9,841 nucleotides of DNA from Syntrophomonadaceae bacterium (GCA_003553305.1 PWEB01000104.1:1-9841); one strand, 5' to 3'; shown: positions 1 to 7,330, counted from the first letter of the stretch. A program made the numbers and translations. Notes: generated from the sequence alone by a model not told the origin.

Positions 1-1388
1 GCCAGATTCCGCTGCTTAAAAAGATTGTTTTCGAAAATATAGCGGCTGTAGATATCTACAATAACTTGCCCGGCCTGGCTGATCCTGCTTTCGAGGATAG
101 CAAAAGTTTGTTCAGGATCAGCTTCTTTTAGGGCGGCGCTGGTTACTATGGTTTCGCTGAAAATTGAAGCAGTTTCAGCAAGAGGCATAGGATAACCTGA
201 ATTTAAAATGCTTTCTTCGTTCAAACAGTGTCCATGATAAGCATGGCCAAGCTCATGAGCCAGGGTGATCATATCATTGAAACTGCCCGTGAAATTACTA
301 AGGATCCTGCTTTCGCCGATCGGATTAATATTCGCGCAGAAAGCTCCGCCTCTTTTCCCTTCCCGGGGTTCGGTGTCTATCCATTTTTCGGTAAAAGCCC
401 GCTGGTAGAGCTCAGCCATCTCCGGACTGAAACCTTTGATATTCTTAATAATAAAATCTTGAGCTTCTTCCAGGGAGAACTCCATCTCCACTTCTCCCAT
501 TGGCGCAAATATATCAAAAAAGGGCAGACCTTCTCCCTGGTTCAGCAGCCGTGCTTTAGTTTTATAATATGCCCTGAAAATGGGCAAAAAATCCCGCATC
601 GCTTCGAGCATTGTTTCCAAGGTTTCTTGGTCCATCCGGGATTTTTGGAGGGTCTCTTCAAGGGGATGGCCAAAACCGCGTCTGTTTGTGATGGTGAGGA
701 CTTCACCCTTGATCCCATTCAGGGCAGCCGCCACCGGTTCTTCAATTTCGGTGTAGGCATTTAATTCAGCCTCATAGCCATTTCGCCGGGTTTGGGGATC
801 TTTTTTGAAAGCCAGGTTCCTGACTTCCGGTAAGGGAAGGGTTTTTATCTCGCCTTCTATCTCTACATCTAACATCAGGGTAGAGGTTAATTTTTGCTGG
901 AGTTTGGTCCAGGCTGAAGAGCCGGTTCGTTTAAGTTCTGCGATAATGGTTTCTTCTTTTTCGGAGAGCAGATATTTGCTTTGTTCAACTAACTCCTCCA
1001 TGAAAAAAAGGTGTTTTTCTAATAGTGCGGAGCCCTTTATTAAGCCCGGCAAATCATCCAGATTACCCAGCCATTTCTGGAACTTGACACTTGGACTGGT
1101 CAGGCGGGTGCCTTCTTTTTCAAGTTCTTCAATGATTTTTAAACCTTCTTCATTGCGGGCATCCACACTGACCCTCAGGTGGGCGAAGGTGAGCAGCTTA
1201 CTGTAAACATTATAAAAGTCAATGAGCTTATTTATAAAGCTTTCTGCTGCCTTAGGATTGCTGCCGGCTTCGGTTGGCTCCCATTTTTCAAGTGAATCGA
1301 GCAGTAGGGAGAGTTTTTCCCTGTCGTCCCCGAAATTCGGATCAGCAAAATCCCGGTAAAGGTTGGTCAGATCCCAGTGTTTACTCAT
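1..1388 (-). CDS. M3-family oligoendopeptidase (PepF type), C-terminus cut by window edge
   Basis: Cytoplasmic zinc metallopeptidase that cleaves short peptides. The frame stays open from the ATG at 1388 to the left edge, giving 462 codons. Family members are usually near 600 residues, so about 130 C-terminal residues are missing here. The M3 zinc motif HELGHAYHG is at residues 378-386 (His378 and His382 ligands, Glu379 catalytic base). The third ligand is probably Glu405 in AETASIFSE, spaced as usual for M3. The preceding stretch GGAFCANINP...SNFTGSFNDM (from about 347) matches the conserved block before the zinc site in PepF-like enzymes. The start is backed by AAAGGAG about 8 nt upstream. 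The gene lies 87 bp downstream of the S41 protease gene on the same strand, with no convincing terminator between, so co-transcription is plausible. The exact M3B clade and its peptide substrates cannot be fixed from sequence alone. Confidence 0.93.
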   Translation of the reverse strand, partial: MSKHWDLTNLYRDFADPNFGDDREKLSLLLDSLEKWEPTEAGSNPKAAESFINKLIDFYNVYSKLLTFAHLRVSVDARNEEGLKIIEELEKEGTRLTSPSVKFQKWLGNLDDLPGLIKGSALLEKHLFFMEELVEQSKYLLSEKEETIIAELKRTGSSAWTKLQQKLTSTLMLDVEIEGEIKTLPLPEVRNLAFKKDPQTRRNGYEAELNAYTEIEEPVAAALNGIKGEVLTITNRRGFGHPLEETLQKSRMDQETLETMLEAMRDFLPIFRAYYKTKARLLNQGEGLPFFDIFAPMGEVEMEFSLEEAQDFIIKNIKGFSPEMAELYQRAFTEKWIDTEPREGKRGGAFCANINPIGESRILSNFTGSFNDMITLAHELGHAYHGHCLNEESILNSGYPMPLAETASIFSETIVTSAALKEADPEQTFAILESRISQAGQVIVDIYSRYIFENNLFKQRNL

Positions 1389-1475
1389 TCTTATTAAACT
1401 CCTTTCGGGCTTATTGCTGCAAATATTTTTAAACCCGGCCCTGTTTAAGCTCGTGAACAGAAAAAATACGGGCTG

Positions 1476-2879
1476 CTACTCAAGCTCTTGAAGCAGCTCT
1501 TCCAGGGCTCTTTCAAGTTTCTTGTCATCCTCTTTCCTGCGCTTTTCTATCTCATCATGGAATTGCCTGACCACCATTTCACTCATTTCGCCGGTAACGT
1601 TGATTTCCCGATCTTCTTGAAATGCTTTCAGGGCATCGGCAGTGGCCTGATCATAATCACCGGTAATTTCGTGATCATAGTGCCCTGTTTCTTCGAGGAT
1701 CATCTGCAGAGTTTCCACTTCTTCTCCATCGTCCCCTTGAACCAGGCTGGTACTGATTGGTTTCATGGCAAGTTCAGCGATGGCAGGGGGATCAACTTCT
1801 AGATCCGGAGAGAGGCCTTTTTCGTCAATAACTCTTTCTGAAGGAGTTTTGTATTGAGCCACAGTGTAACTTAGAGCGCCCCCTGAGCTCAGTTCACGGA
1901 CGTTTTGCACAGAAGCCTTCCCAAAAGTTTTTGTTCCAATAATAGTTCCACTTTCTGTATCCTGAAGTGCCCCGGCTAAAACCTCCGAAGCGCTTGCGCT
2001 TGATTCGTTAACCAGCGCTACCAGGGGAATTCCCAGTGCTGCACTGTTAGAGGACATTGTTTCGAGCGTTCCATCGCGATCGGCGATGTGAGTGATCGGC
2101 CCTTCAGGAACCAGGAGGTCAGCAATATCGACTGCTGCATCTAACAGGCCACCCGGATTATTCCTTAAGTCGATAACCAGGCCTTCCATACCATCCTGCT
2201 TCATTTCCTCAAGCGCATCTTTAAACTCCTGGCCTGAAGTCTGGCCGAAGCTATTTAGTTTGAGGTAGCCAATATTGTTTTCAAGCATTTCATATTCCAC
2301 TGTATCGATCTCGATTTTCTCCCTGGTAATTTCAAATTCCAGTTCTTCATCCACACCCGGCCGGTCTACCTTGAAGGAAAGATCAGTGCCGGGCTCACCG
2401 CGCATCAGGCTGACTGCCATGTTTAAATCTTCTCCGACCAGGTTTTCCCCATCTACTGATATAATCCGGTCACCCGAGCTGAGACCTATTTCTTCAGCAG
2501 GAGTGCCTGAAATCGGCGCCATCACGGTTACGTAATCATTATCGGTGAAAACTTCGATGCCTATGCCTCCATAAGTTCCTTCTGCCTGAATCATAAAGTT
2601 CTCATAGTCTTCAGGGGTCATATAGCTGGCCTGGGGATCGTCTAATTCCTCGAGCAAACCTTCTATAGCCCCTTCTAAAAGTTTTTCCCGGTCTACTTCG
2701 TCGATATGTTCAGCCTCGAGGATTGCAATGACTTCATTGATTCGCTCCGATTGTTGGGCAGTTTCCGGTGCAGGATCCTTTTCTGCAGGTTCTAGCATTA
2801 AAGTGCTGGCTGCAAAGAATGTTATTATATTAGTTGTCAGTACAATAATAACAACCAGGATTATTTTTTTGGCATTCAT
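1476..2879 (-). CDS. S41 carboxyl-terminal processing protease with PDZ and peptidoglycan-binding domains
   Basis: 467-residue membrane-anchored serine protease of the CtpA/CtpB/Prc family, which trims or degrades extracytoplasmic proteins from their C-termini. Layout: a hydrophobic N-terminal anchor (about residues 5-27, no lipobox Cys), a helical linker, a PDZ domain (about 100-175, carboxylate loop GGIGIE at 104-109), the S41 catalytic core (about 190-365) and a C-terminal peptidoglycan-binding-type domain (about 377-441, with ITGDYDQATADALKAFQ). The Ser-Lys dyad is visible: Ser296 in ESSASASE and Lys321 in GTKTFGKASVQ, 25 residues apart as in CtpB, with Gln325 four residues later. IDLRNNPGG at 236-244 is another family hallmark. 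The C-terminus ends in a charged, probably coiled-coil tail (442-467). A GAGGG Shine-Dalgarno precedes the ATG. The family and architecture are certain; the physiological substrate, for example a sporulation or envelope protein, is not visible. Confidence 0.95.
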   Translation of the reverse strand: MNAKKIILVVIIVLTTNIITFFAASTLMLEPAEKDPAPETAQQSERINEVIAILEAEHIDEVDREKLLEGAIEGLLEELDDPQASYMTPEDYENFMIQAEGTYGGIGIEVFTDNDYVTVMAPISGTPAEEIGLSSGDRIISVDGENLVGEDLNMAVSLMRGEPGTDLSFKVDRPGVDEELEFEITREKIEIDTVEYEMLENNIGYLKLNSFGQTSGQEFKDALEEMKQDGMEGLVIDLRNNPGGLLDAAVDIADLLVPEGPITHIADRDGTLETMSSNSAALGIPLVALVNESSASASEVLAGALQDTESGTIIGTKTFGKASVQNVRELSSGGALSYTVAQYKTPSERVIDEKGLSPDLEVDPPAIAELAMKPISTSLVQGDDGEEVETLQMILEETGHYDHEITGDYDQATADALKAFQEDREINVTGEMSEMVVRQFHDEIEKRRKEDDKKLERALEELLQELE

Positions 2880-2914
2880 TCTTCATCCCTCATTTCTGGT
2901 TATATGGCCATGTT

Positions 2915-2946
2915 GTTAACAAAAAGGCAAGCTTATTCAGCTTGCC
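2915..2946 (-). terminator. Rho-independent terminator of the zinc-ribbon gene
   Basis: Reading the minus strand, a perfect 8-bp stem GGCAAGCT/AGCTTGCC (2939-2946 with 2926-2933) with a 5-nt loop is followed at once by TTTTTGTT. It lies 68 nt after the stop of the small zinc-ribbon gene and only about 40 nt before the protease start. On the plus strand no T-run follows the hairpin, so it acts in the minus direction only. Confidence 0.85.
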
Positions 2947-3014
2947 ACAGTATTTATATAGCAATGCAATTTTATCAGCAATAATTTGTTTAATCAACTC
3001 TGCTCTTTGCTTGT

Positions 3015-3227
3015 TTACATGTGGAACATGCCGTAACTGCAGCTGGGGCAGGTTACACTTAAGCGATCTTCGGCGCTTCCTTTACGGAGTTTTTCCAGGT
3101 CTTGTTTTTCCTGGTGCTCTTTTTTGCTGCAGTTTAGGCAAAGAGTATGACCGCACTTCTGACATTCTGACCATGACTCATTTGCTTCTCCTGTATGGCC
3201 GCATGAACTGCATTTTACCTCAGCCAT
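3015..3227 (-). CDS. Small four-CxxC zinc-ribbon protein, function unknown
   Basis: 70-residue protein with four CxxC pairs: Cys6/Cys9, Cys22/Cys25, Cys30/Cys33 and Cys60/Cys63, enough to bind two zinc ions as ribbon or treble-clef knuckles. A charged, probably helical segment (about 34-55, rich in Lys and Glu) separates the third and fourth pairs. There is no signal peptide or membrane segment, so it is presumably cytoplasmic. The start at 3227 is chosen because AAAGGAG lies 7 nt upstream of it; another in-frame ATG at 3233 is only about 1 nt from that site and is unlikely to be used. The gene is monocistronic: it is divergent from glyA and closed by the hairpin at 2926-2946. I do not recognise a named family. 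Small zinc-finger proteins of this kind can bind nucleic acid or protein, but nothing here decides between them. Confidence 0.8.
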   Translation of the reverse strand: MAEVKCSSCGHTGEANESWSECQKCGHTLCLNCSKKEHQEKQDLEKLRKGSAEDRLSVTCPSCSYGMFHM

Positions 3228-3385
3228 TATCATTCTCCTTTCGAATTGGTTGTTTTGGCAGTCTGAGTGTTTGCTTGCTTGCTTCTTCTATTATTGTAGC
3301 GGATTTAGTCAAATAATAAAACAACTAATCCTTGTTCATATTTTAATTAATAAGGCAACTTGTATATGCTCTTGCTCCTTAAAAA

Positions 3386-3415
3386 TTGGATAGGATGCTG
3401 ATTTTATGATACAAT
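3386..3415 (+). promoter_or_regulatory. Predicted sigma-A promoter of glyA
   Basis: TTGGAT (3386-3391), an 18-bp spacer and TACAAT (3410-3415), with TG one base before the -10 (3407-3408), which makes an extended -10. Transcription would start near 3422, leaving a leader of about 55 nt before glyA. Confidence 0.65.
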
Positions 3416-3431
3416 TTTGAAAGAGTAGAGT

Positions 3432-3455
3432 AGTAAAACTTATCAAAGTTTTGCT
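3432..3455 (+). other. Hairpin in the glyA leader
   Basis: AAAACTT (3435-3441) and AAGTTTT (3446-3452) form a 7-bp stem around a 4-nt loop ATCA. It extends by one T-G wobble and two more pairs to a 10-bp stem over 3432-3455. It sits just after the predicted transcription start and ends 7 nt before the AGGAGG at 3463-3468. There is no following T-run, so it is not a terminator. It could stabilise the 5' end of the mRNA or act as an operator-like dyad; both are inference. Confidence 0.4.
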
Positions 3456-3476
3456 TTAATTCAGGAGGCCGGACCA

Positions 3477-4745
3477 GTGATGTATAATAAGTTTAAGATT
3501 ATGCCCAGGGACGCCCTGCCAGCTTCAGACCCGGATATTGATAAGATATTAAGTGAAGAGGAAAACCGTCAGCAGGAATCATTAAACATGATTGCGTCTG
3601 AAAACCTGGTCAGTAAGGCGGTTCTTGAAGCTCAGGGTTCGGTTTTAACTAATAAGTATGCGGAAGGTTATCCGGCCGCCCGCTATTATGGAGGGTGTGC
3701 CTGGGTTGACCGTGCCGAAAGACTGGCCTGTGAAAGGGCAAAAGAAGTCTTTAAGGCCGGTCATGCCAATGTACAGCCTCACTCCGGCGCTTCGGCCAAC
3801 CTGGCTGTATTTTTTGCGCTCCTTGATCCCGGAGAGCGTATTTTGGGTATGGACCTCGGCCATGGAGGTCATCTCACCCATGGCAGTAAAGTTAATATCT
3901 CCGGTAGTTATTATCATTCTTTCAGCTACGGTGTAGACCAGGGCAGCAGTTTGCTAGATTTAGATCAAGTCAGGGAAAAAGCGCAGGAAGTTATGCCAAA
4001 GTTGATTATCGCCGGGGCCAGTTCATACCCGCGCCTTATAGATTTTAAGGGCTTTAAGGATCTAGCCGAGGAGGTCGGCGCTTATCTTTTAGTGGATATG
4101 GCCCACACGGCAGGATTTGTTGCGGCCGGTCTACATCCTAATCCTGTTCATTTTTCAGATCTAGTCACCGCTACCACCCATAAAACATTTCGCGGCCCGC
4201 GGGGAGGCCTGATTCTAGGTCAGGAAAAGTATGCCTCGGTAATTGACAAGGCAGTATTCCCTGGTCTGCAGGGCGGGCCTTTAATGCATATCATTGCTGC
4301 CAAGGCGGTTGCTTTAAAAGAAGCTCAACAACCCTCCTACATCAAGTATCAAAAATCTGTTCTTGAAAACGCCAGGGCTCTTGCCAGGGCGATGACTGAA
4401 CTTGATTTTGATTTGATAACCGGCGGTACTGATACTCACCAGGTCCTGATCGATTTGCGTACTAAGTTTGTTTCAGGCCTGGAAGCAGAAAAAGCGCTCG
4501 AACAAGTCAATATCTCTGTAAACAAGAATGCAATTCCCTATGATCCAAGGGGGCCCCATGATCCAAGCGGCATCAGGCTGGGCACTCCCACCCTGACTTC
4601 ACGCGGCATGAATACGCAGCAGATGCCTGAAATTGCCTTATTGATTGAGGAAACCTTGGTATCGCGGGATAATCCTGAGGGGCTGGGGAAAATCAAGCAG
4701 CGGGTCATTAACTTATGCCGGGAGTTTCCTGTTTATAGTCATTGA
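3477..4745 (+). CDS. glyA: Serine hydroxymethyltransferase (glycine hydroxymethyltransferase)
   Basis: PLP enzyme that interconverts serine plus tetrahydrofolate and glycine plus 5,10-methylene-tetrahydrofolate in the cytoplasm. At 422 residues it has normal family length. Motifs seen: SLNMIASENLVS (35-46), TNKYAEGYP (58-66), HGGHLTHGS (129-137), VDMAHTAGFVAAG (206-218), the PLP-lysine block TATTHKTFRGPRGG with Lys236, FPGLQGGP (261-268) and SGIRLGTPTLTSRG (364-377). The start is GTG at 3477, 8 nt after AGGAGG; an adjacent in-frame ATG at 3480 is the alternative. It lies upstream of tdh (252 bp away) and kbl on the same strand, so its glycine can come from threonine cleavage. One oddity is the block after RYYGGC, which reads A-W-V-D (75-78), where common bacterial GlyA proteins have E-Y/F-V-D. 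It may therefore be a divergent or second SHMT. Confidence 0.93.
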   Translation: MMYNKFKIMPRDALPASDPDIDKILSEEENRQQESLNMIASENLVSKAVLEAQGSVLTNKYAEGYPAARYYGGCAWVDRAERLACERAKEVFKAGHANVQPHSGASANLAVFFALLDPGERILGMDLGHGGHLTHGSKVNISGSYYHSFSYGVDQGSSLLDLDQVREKAQEVMPKLIIAGASSYPRLIDFKGFKDLAEEVGAYLLVDMAHTAGFVAAGLHPNPVHFSDLVTATTHKTFRGPRGGLILGQEKYASVIDKAVFPGLQGGPLMHIIAAKAVALKEAQQPSYIKYQKSVLENARALARAMTELDFDLITGGTDTHQVLIDLRTKFVSGLEAEKALEQVNISVNKNAIPYDPRGPHDPSGIRLGTPTLTSRGMNTQQMPEIALLIEETLVSRDNPEGLGKIKQRVINLCREFPVYSH

Positions 4746-4888
4746 AAAGGGCGGATCGGAAAATACCGTTAACCCGTTAAATTAAGAAAATTATCGCATA
4801 TGCCATAAAACAGCAGAAAGTTATTCTTCATCAAATAGCGCAGTATGAGAGCAAACAGCAATTAACTACTTACTTTTCACAAAGACCA

Positions 4889-4911
4889 CAGCTGAGATAG
4901 CTGATCTTTTT
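4889..4911 (+). terminator. Weak candidate terminator downstream of glyA
   Basis: A 5-bp stem CAGCT/AGCTG (4889-4893 with 4899-4903) and a 5-nt loop are followed by ATCTTTTT. The stem is short and the T-run starts three bases after it, so any termination is probably partial. It lies about 145 nt after the glyA stop. Confidence 0.3.
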
Positions 4912-4936
4912 ACAGCAAAAGCAAAATGAATATCTG

Positions 4937-4966
4937 TTTACAGGGTACATTCTAGATGAAGATAAT
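4937..4966 (+). promoter_or_regulatory. Candidate promoter of the threonine dehydrogenase gene
   Basis: TTTACA (4937-4942), an 18-bp spacer and GATAAT (4961-4966) lie about 32 nt before the GTG start. Both hexamers differ from consensus by one or two bases. With the weak hairpin just upstream, this suggests tdh-kbl may be transcribed separately from glyA. Confidence 0.4.
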
Positions 4967-4997
4967 TGTGCCCATTTCTTGATAGGAGGGGAAAACA

Positions 4998-5957
4998 GTG
5001 AAAATGGGGAAAAAGATCCTGGTTACCGGATCAATGGGGCAAATCGGTACAGAGTTAGTCAGATATCTTCGCAAAATATACGGTTCGGAAAGTGTTATCG
5101 CCTCAGGCAGAAGGATCAAGGAAGATAGCAGCATCGCAGAAGAAGGGCCATTCGAACTGCTCGATGTAACTGATCCGGGGCAGATCGCAGCTGTGATCAA
5201 TAATAAAAGGGTTGATACAATTTATCATCTCGCCTCAATCCTTTCAGCGAAAGGAGAAAAAGATCCCCAGATGCTCTGGGAGATCAACATGAACGGCTTA
5301 CTCAACGTTTTTGAAGCGGCCAGACCTCAGGGTTGCTCGATATTTTTCCCCAGTTCAGTTGCTGTGTTTGGCCCGGGCTCTCCGAAAGATAAAACTCCCC
5401 AGGATACAATAACCAGGCCGATCACCGTATATGGCATTGCAAAAGTAACCGGGGAAATGCTTTGCGATTACTATCACTTAAAATATGGCCTGGACATTCG
5501 CAGTATGAGGTATCCTGGGATAATATCCAATGCTGCCCTGCCCGGTGGAGGGACCACTGATTACGCCGTAGAGATTTTTTATGATGCATTAAGAGAGGGA
5601 AAACACAATTGCCCTCTGCAAGAAAATACCCAACTTGACTTTATTTATATGCCTGATGCCCTGGAAGGCGCTGTAAAATTAATGGAAGCGGATCCGTCAA
5701 AGCTTAAGCATCGCAATGCTTTTAATGTTACGGCCTTCAGCATAACTCCCAAGCAGCTTTATCTAGAAGTACAGAAACATATCCCTGAATTTACAATTAC
5801 TTACGAGGTTGATCCAGTCAAGCAGGCTATTGCGGACAGCTGGCCAAATTCACTTGACGATTCAGCAGCCCGCACTGAGTGGGATTGGAATCCTCAGTAT
5901 GGCTTTGAAATGATGACAACAGATATGCTAAATGTCCTCACAGCAAAATTATCATAA
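4998..5957 (+). CDS. tdh: L-threonine 3-dehydrogenase, short-chain (NAD-dependent epimerase-like) type
   Basis: Oxidises L-threonine with NAD+ to 2-amino-3-ketobutyrate. The 319-residue protein is an extended short-chain dehydrogenase, not the zinc-dependent medium-chain Tdh of E. coli. The Rossmann motif TGSMGQIG (Gly11, Gly14, Gly17) sits at the N-terminus, and Asp56 in ELLDVTD fits the adenine-pocket region. FPSSVAVFGPG (117-127) carries the active-site serine region. The catalytic pair is Tyr145 and Lys149 (YGIAK), followed by RSMRYPGIIS and GGGTTDYAVEIF (183-194), blocks characteristic of SDR-type threonine dehydrogenases. The start is GTG at 4998, 8 nt after AGGAGG (4984-4989); an ATG two codons in is too far from that site. 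The next gene is kbl, the enzyme that uses its unstable product, which strongly supports the assignment over a sugar-nucleotide epimerase. Confidence 0.92.
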   Translation: MKMGKKILVTGSMGQIGTELVRYLRKIYGSESVIASGRRIKEDSSIAEEGPFELLDVTDPGQIAAVINNKRVDTIYHLASILSAKGEKDPQMLWEINMNGLLNVFEAARPQGCSIFFPSSVAVFGPGSPKDKTPQDTITRPITVYGIAKVTGEMLCDYYHLKYGLDIRSMRYPGIISNAALPGGGTTDYAVEIFYDALREGKHNCPLQENTQLDFIYMPDALEGAVKLMEADPSKLKHRNAFNVTAFSITPKQLYLEVQKHIPEFTITYEVDPVKQAIADSWPNSLDDSAARTEWDWNPQYGFEMMTTDMLNVLTAKLS

Positions 5958-6065
5958 TTCCTGTCTGGTGAAAGCCGAGCATTCATTGACCAAAATAAAA
6001 AGTAGAAAAAAATTAACGGTTTGATCATATGAAAATTCTCATAAAAGAATCAGGAGGGAACAGAA

Positions 6066-7253
6066 ATGTCCAAAAGAATAATAGCAGATATTCGAGAACA
6101 GCTTGAAAAGAATAAGCAGGAGGGGCTCTACAAAAACGAGCGGGTTATAGTCAGCCCCCAGGAAGCGGAGATTGAGGTGTCTTCCGGGGAAAGGGTGCTC
6201 AACTTTTGTGCCAATAACTACCTCGGCCTGTCTAACCATCCTGACATAATTGAAACAGCCCGGAAAACTATGGACCGCTGGGGGTACGGGCTTTCTTCGG
6301 TGCGCTTTATTTGCGGCACTATGGAGATCCACAAGGAACTCGAAAGAAAAATGTCTGAATTTCTTACTGTTGAAGACACCCTCCTCTATGCTGCTTGCTT
6401 TGATGCCAACAGCGGTGTTTTCGAGCCATTGCTCGGAGAGGAGAGCGTTATTATCTCTGATCAGTTAAACCATGCCTCAGTTATTGACGGCATCAGGTTG
6501 TGTAAAGCTAAGCGTTTTCGGTACACTCATTCCGACATGGCTGAACTGGAAAAATGCCTGCAGGACAGCCAGTCAGCAAAGCACCGTATTATCGCTACCG
6601 ATGGGGTCTTTTCCATGGACGGCGACCTTGCTAAGTTGCCGGAGATCTGTGCCCTGGCCGAGCAGTACGATGCTTTGGTCCTGGTGGATGACAGCCATGC
6701 TACCGGTTATATCGGCAAAACAGGGCGCGGCACCCCTGAATACTTTGGTTTAGAAGGAAAGATAGATTTGATCACCACCACTTTTGGCAAGGCGCTGGGT
6801 GGAGCGATGGGCGGCTGTACAGCAGGCCGCAAAGAGATCATCGAGATGCTTCGTCAAACTTCAAGGCCCTATCTCTTTTCTAATTCACTGGCTCCCTCCA
6901 TCGTCGGAGGCACTTTGAAAGCGTTAGAAATCCTTACTGAATCAACTGACCTGCAGGATAAAGTGATGGAGAACGCTAAATACTTTCGTGAAAAGATGAG
7001 CGAAGCAGGCTTTACTCTTATCCCGGGCGAAACAGCGATCGTGCCGGTCATGCTTTATGATGAACCAAAGGCAATGGAAGTGGCCGATCTAATGCTCAAG
7101 GAAGGCATTTACGTGATCGGTTTTGTCTATCCGGTTGTGCCCAGGGGCCAGGCCCGGATCCGGGTCCAGCTTTCTGCCGCCCATGAACGAGAGCAGATTG
7201 ATCAGGCTGTCTCAGCCTTTATTAAGGTCGGCAAAAAACTTGAAGTAATCTAG
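6066..7253 (+). CDS. kbl: 2-amino-3-ketobutyrate CoA ligase (glycine C-acetyltransferase)
   Basis: PLP enzyme of the alpha-oxoamine synthase family. It splits 2-amino-3-ketobutyrate with CoA into glycine and acetyl-CoA. The length of 395 residues is normal. Motifs: FCANNYLGLSNHP (47-59), GYGLSSVRFICGT (73-85), His136 in DQLNHASVIDG (stacks on PLP), DGVFSMDGD (179-187), VDDSHATG (207-214, Asp208 and His211) and Lys242 in TTFGKALGGAMGG, the Schiff-base lysine. SSVRFICGT and GRGTPEY favour Kbl over the related AONS/BioF, and the tdh neighbour supports this. AGGAGGG precedes the ATG by about 8 nt; the gap from tdh is 108 bp. The C-terminus ends like other Kbl proteins, yet its TAG stop (7251-7253) lies inside the CTAG that borders the long inverted repeat, so the element abuts the gene without shortening it. 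Confidence 0.95.
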   Translation: MSKRIIADIREQLEKNKQEGLYKNERVIVSPQEAEIEVSSGERVLNFCANNYLGLSNHPDIIETARKTMDRWGYGLSSVRFICGTMEIHKELERKMSEFLTVEDTLLYAACFDANSGVFEPLLGEESVIISDQLNHASVIDGIRLCKAKRFRYTHSDMAELEKCLQDSQSAKHRIIATDGVFSMDGDLAKLPEICALAEQYDALVLVDDSHATGYIGKTGRGTPEYFGLEGKIDLITTTFGKALGGAMGGCTAGRKEIIEMLRQTSRPYLFSNSLAPSIVGGTLKALEILTESTDLQDKVMENAKYFREKMSEAGFTLIPGETAIVPVMLYDEPKAMEVADLMLKEGIYVIGFVYPVVPRGQARIRVQLSAAHEREQIDQAVSAFIKVGKKLEVI

Positions 7254-7316
7254 CACTACAGCGCAACATCAAAACAACTTGATTCTAAATAACACCTGCG
7301 CTGAGCTGTAAAATAA
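7250..7316 (+). repeat. Left arm of a 67-bp near-perfect inverted repeat (CTAG plus 63 bp)
   Basis: Starts CTAGCACTACAGCGCAACAT and ends GAGCTGTAAAATAA. Its reverse complement recurs at 9658-9724 with 65 of 67 positions identical; the differences are at 7292 (A against G) and 7295 (C against T). Similarity stops abruptly at both edges. The CTAG at the outer end is palindromic and contains the kbl stop codon. Inside the arm, CAGCGCA (7259-7265) can pair with TGCGCTG (7297-7303) and ATCAA (7268-7272) with TTGAT (7279-7283). It is best read as the left terminal inverted repeat of a transposase-less cassette. Confidence 0.9.
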
Positions 7317-7330
7317 TATATTTTCATAAG

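Noticed and set aside
228..1206. Two plus-strand open frames (228-764 and 805-1206)
   Set aside because: They lie antisense to the M3 oligopeptidase, whose HELGH motif and family blocks run through the same DNA on the minus strand.
3271..3284. TTGC tetranucleotide repeated three and a half times upstream of the zinc-ribbon gene
   Set aside because: Too few units to argue for phase variation; it lies in an untranslated leader.
3293..3298. Minus-strand TACAAT as a -10 box for the zinc-ribbon gene
   Set aside because: The hexamer is good, but no acceptable -35 lies 16-18 bp upstream; TTGACT is only 8 bp away.
4746..4997. Riboswitch or T-box in the glyA-tdh spacer
   Set aside because: No glycine-riboswitch core and no T-box GGGTGG-type motif were found; only a weak hairpin and a candidate promoter.
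6029..6042. Imperfect palindrome ATGAAAATTCTCAT before kbl as an operator
   Set aside because: Short, AT-rich and with no second copy near tdh or glyA; could easily be chance.
6472..6753. Plus-strand open frame inside kbl
   Set aside because: Out-of-frame shadow of the Kbl core, where catalytic motifs sit in the real frame.
7250..7316. Repeat arms as integron attC sites
   Set aside because: No GTTRRRY/RYYYAAC core pair at the expected ends, the two arms are inverted instead of direct, and no integrase is seen.
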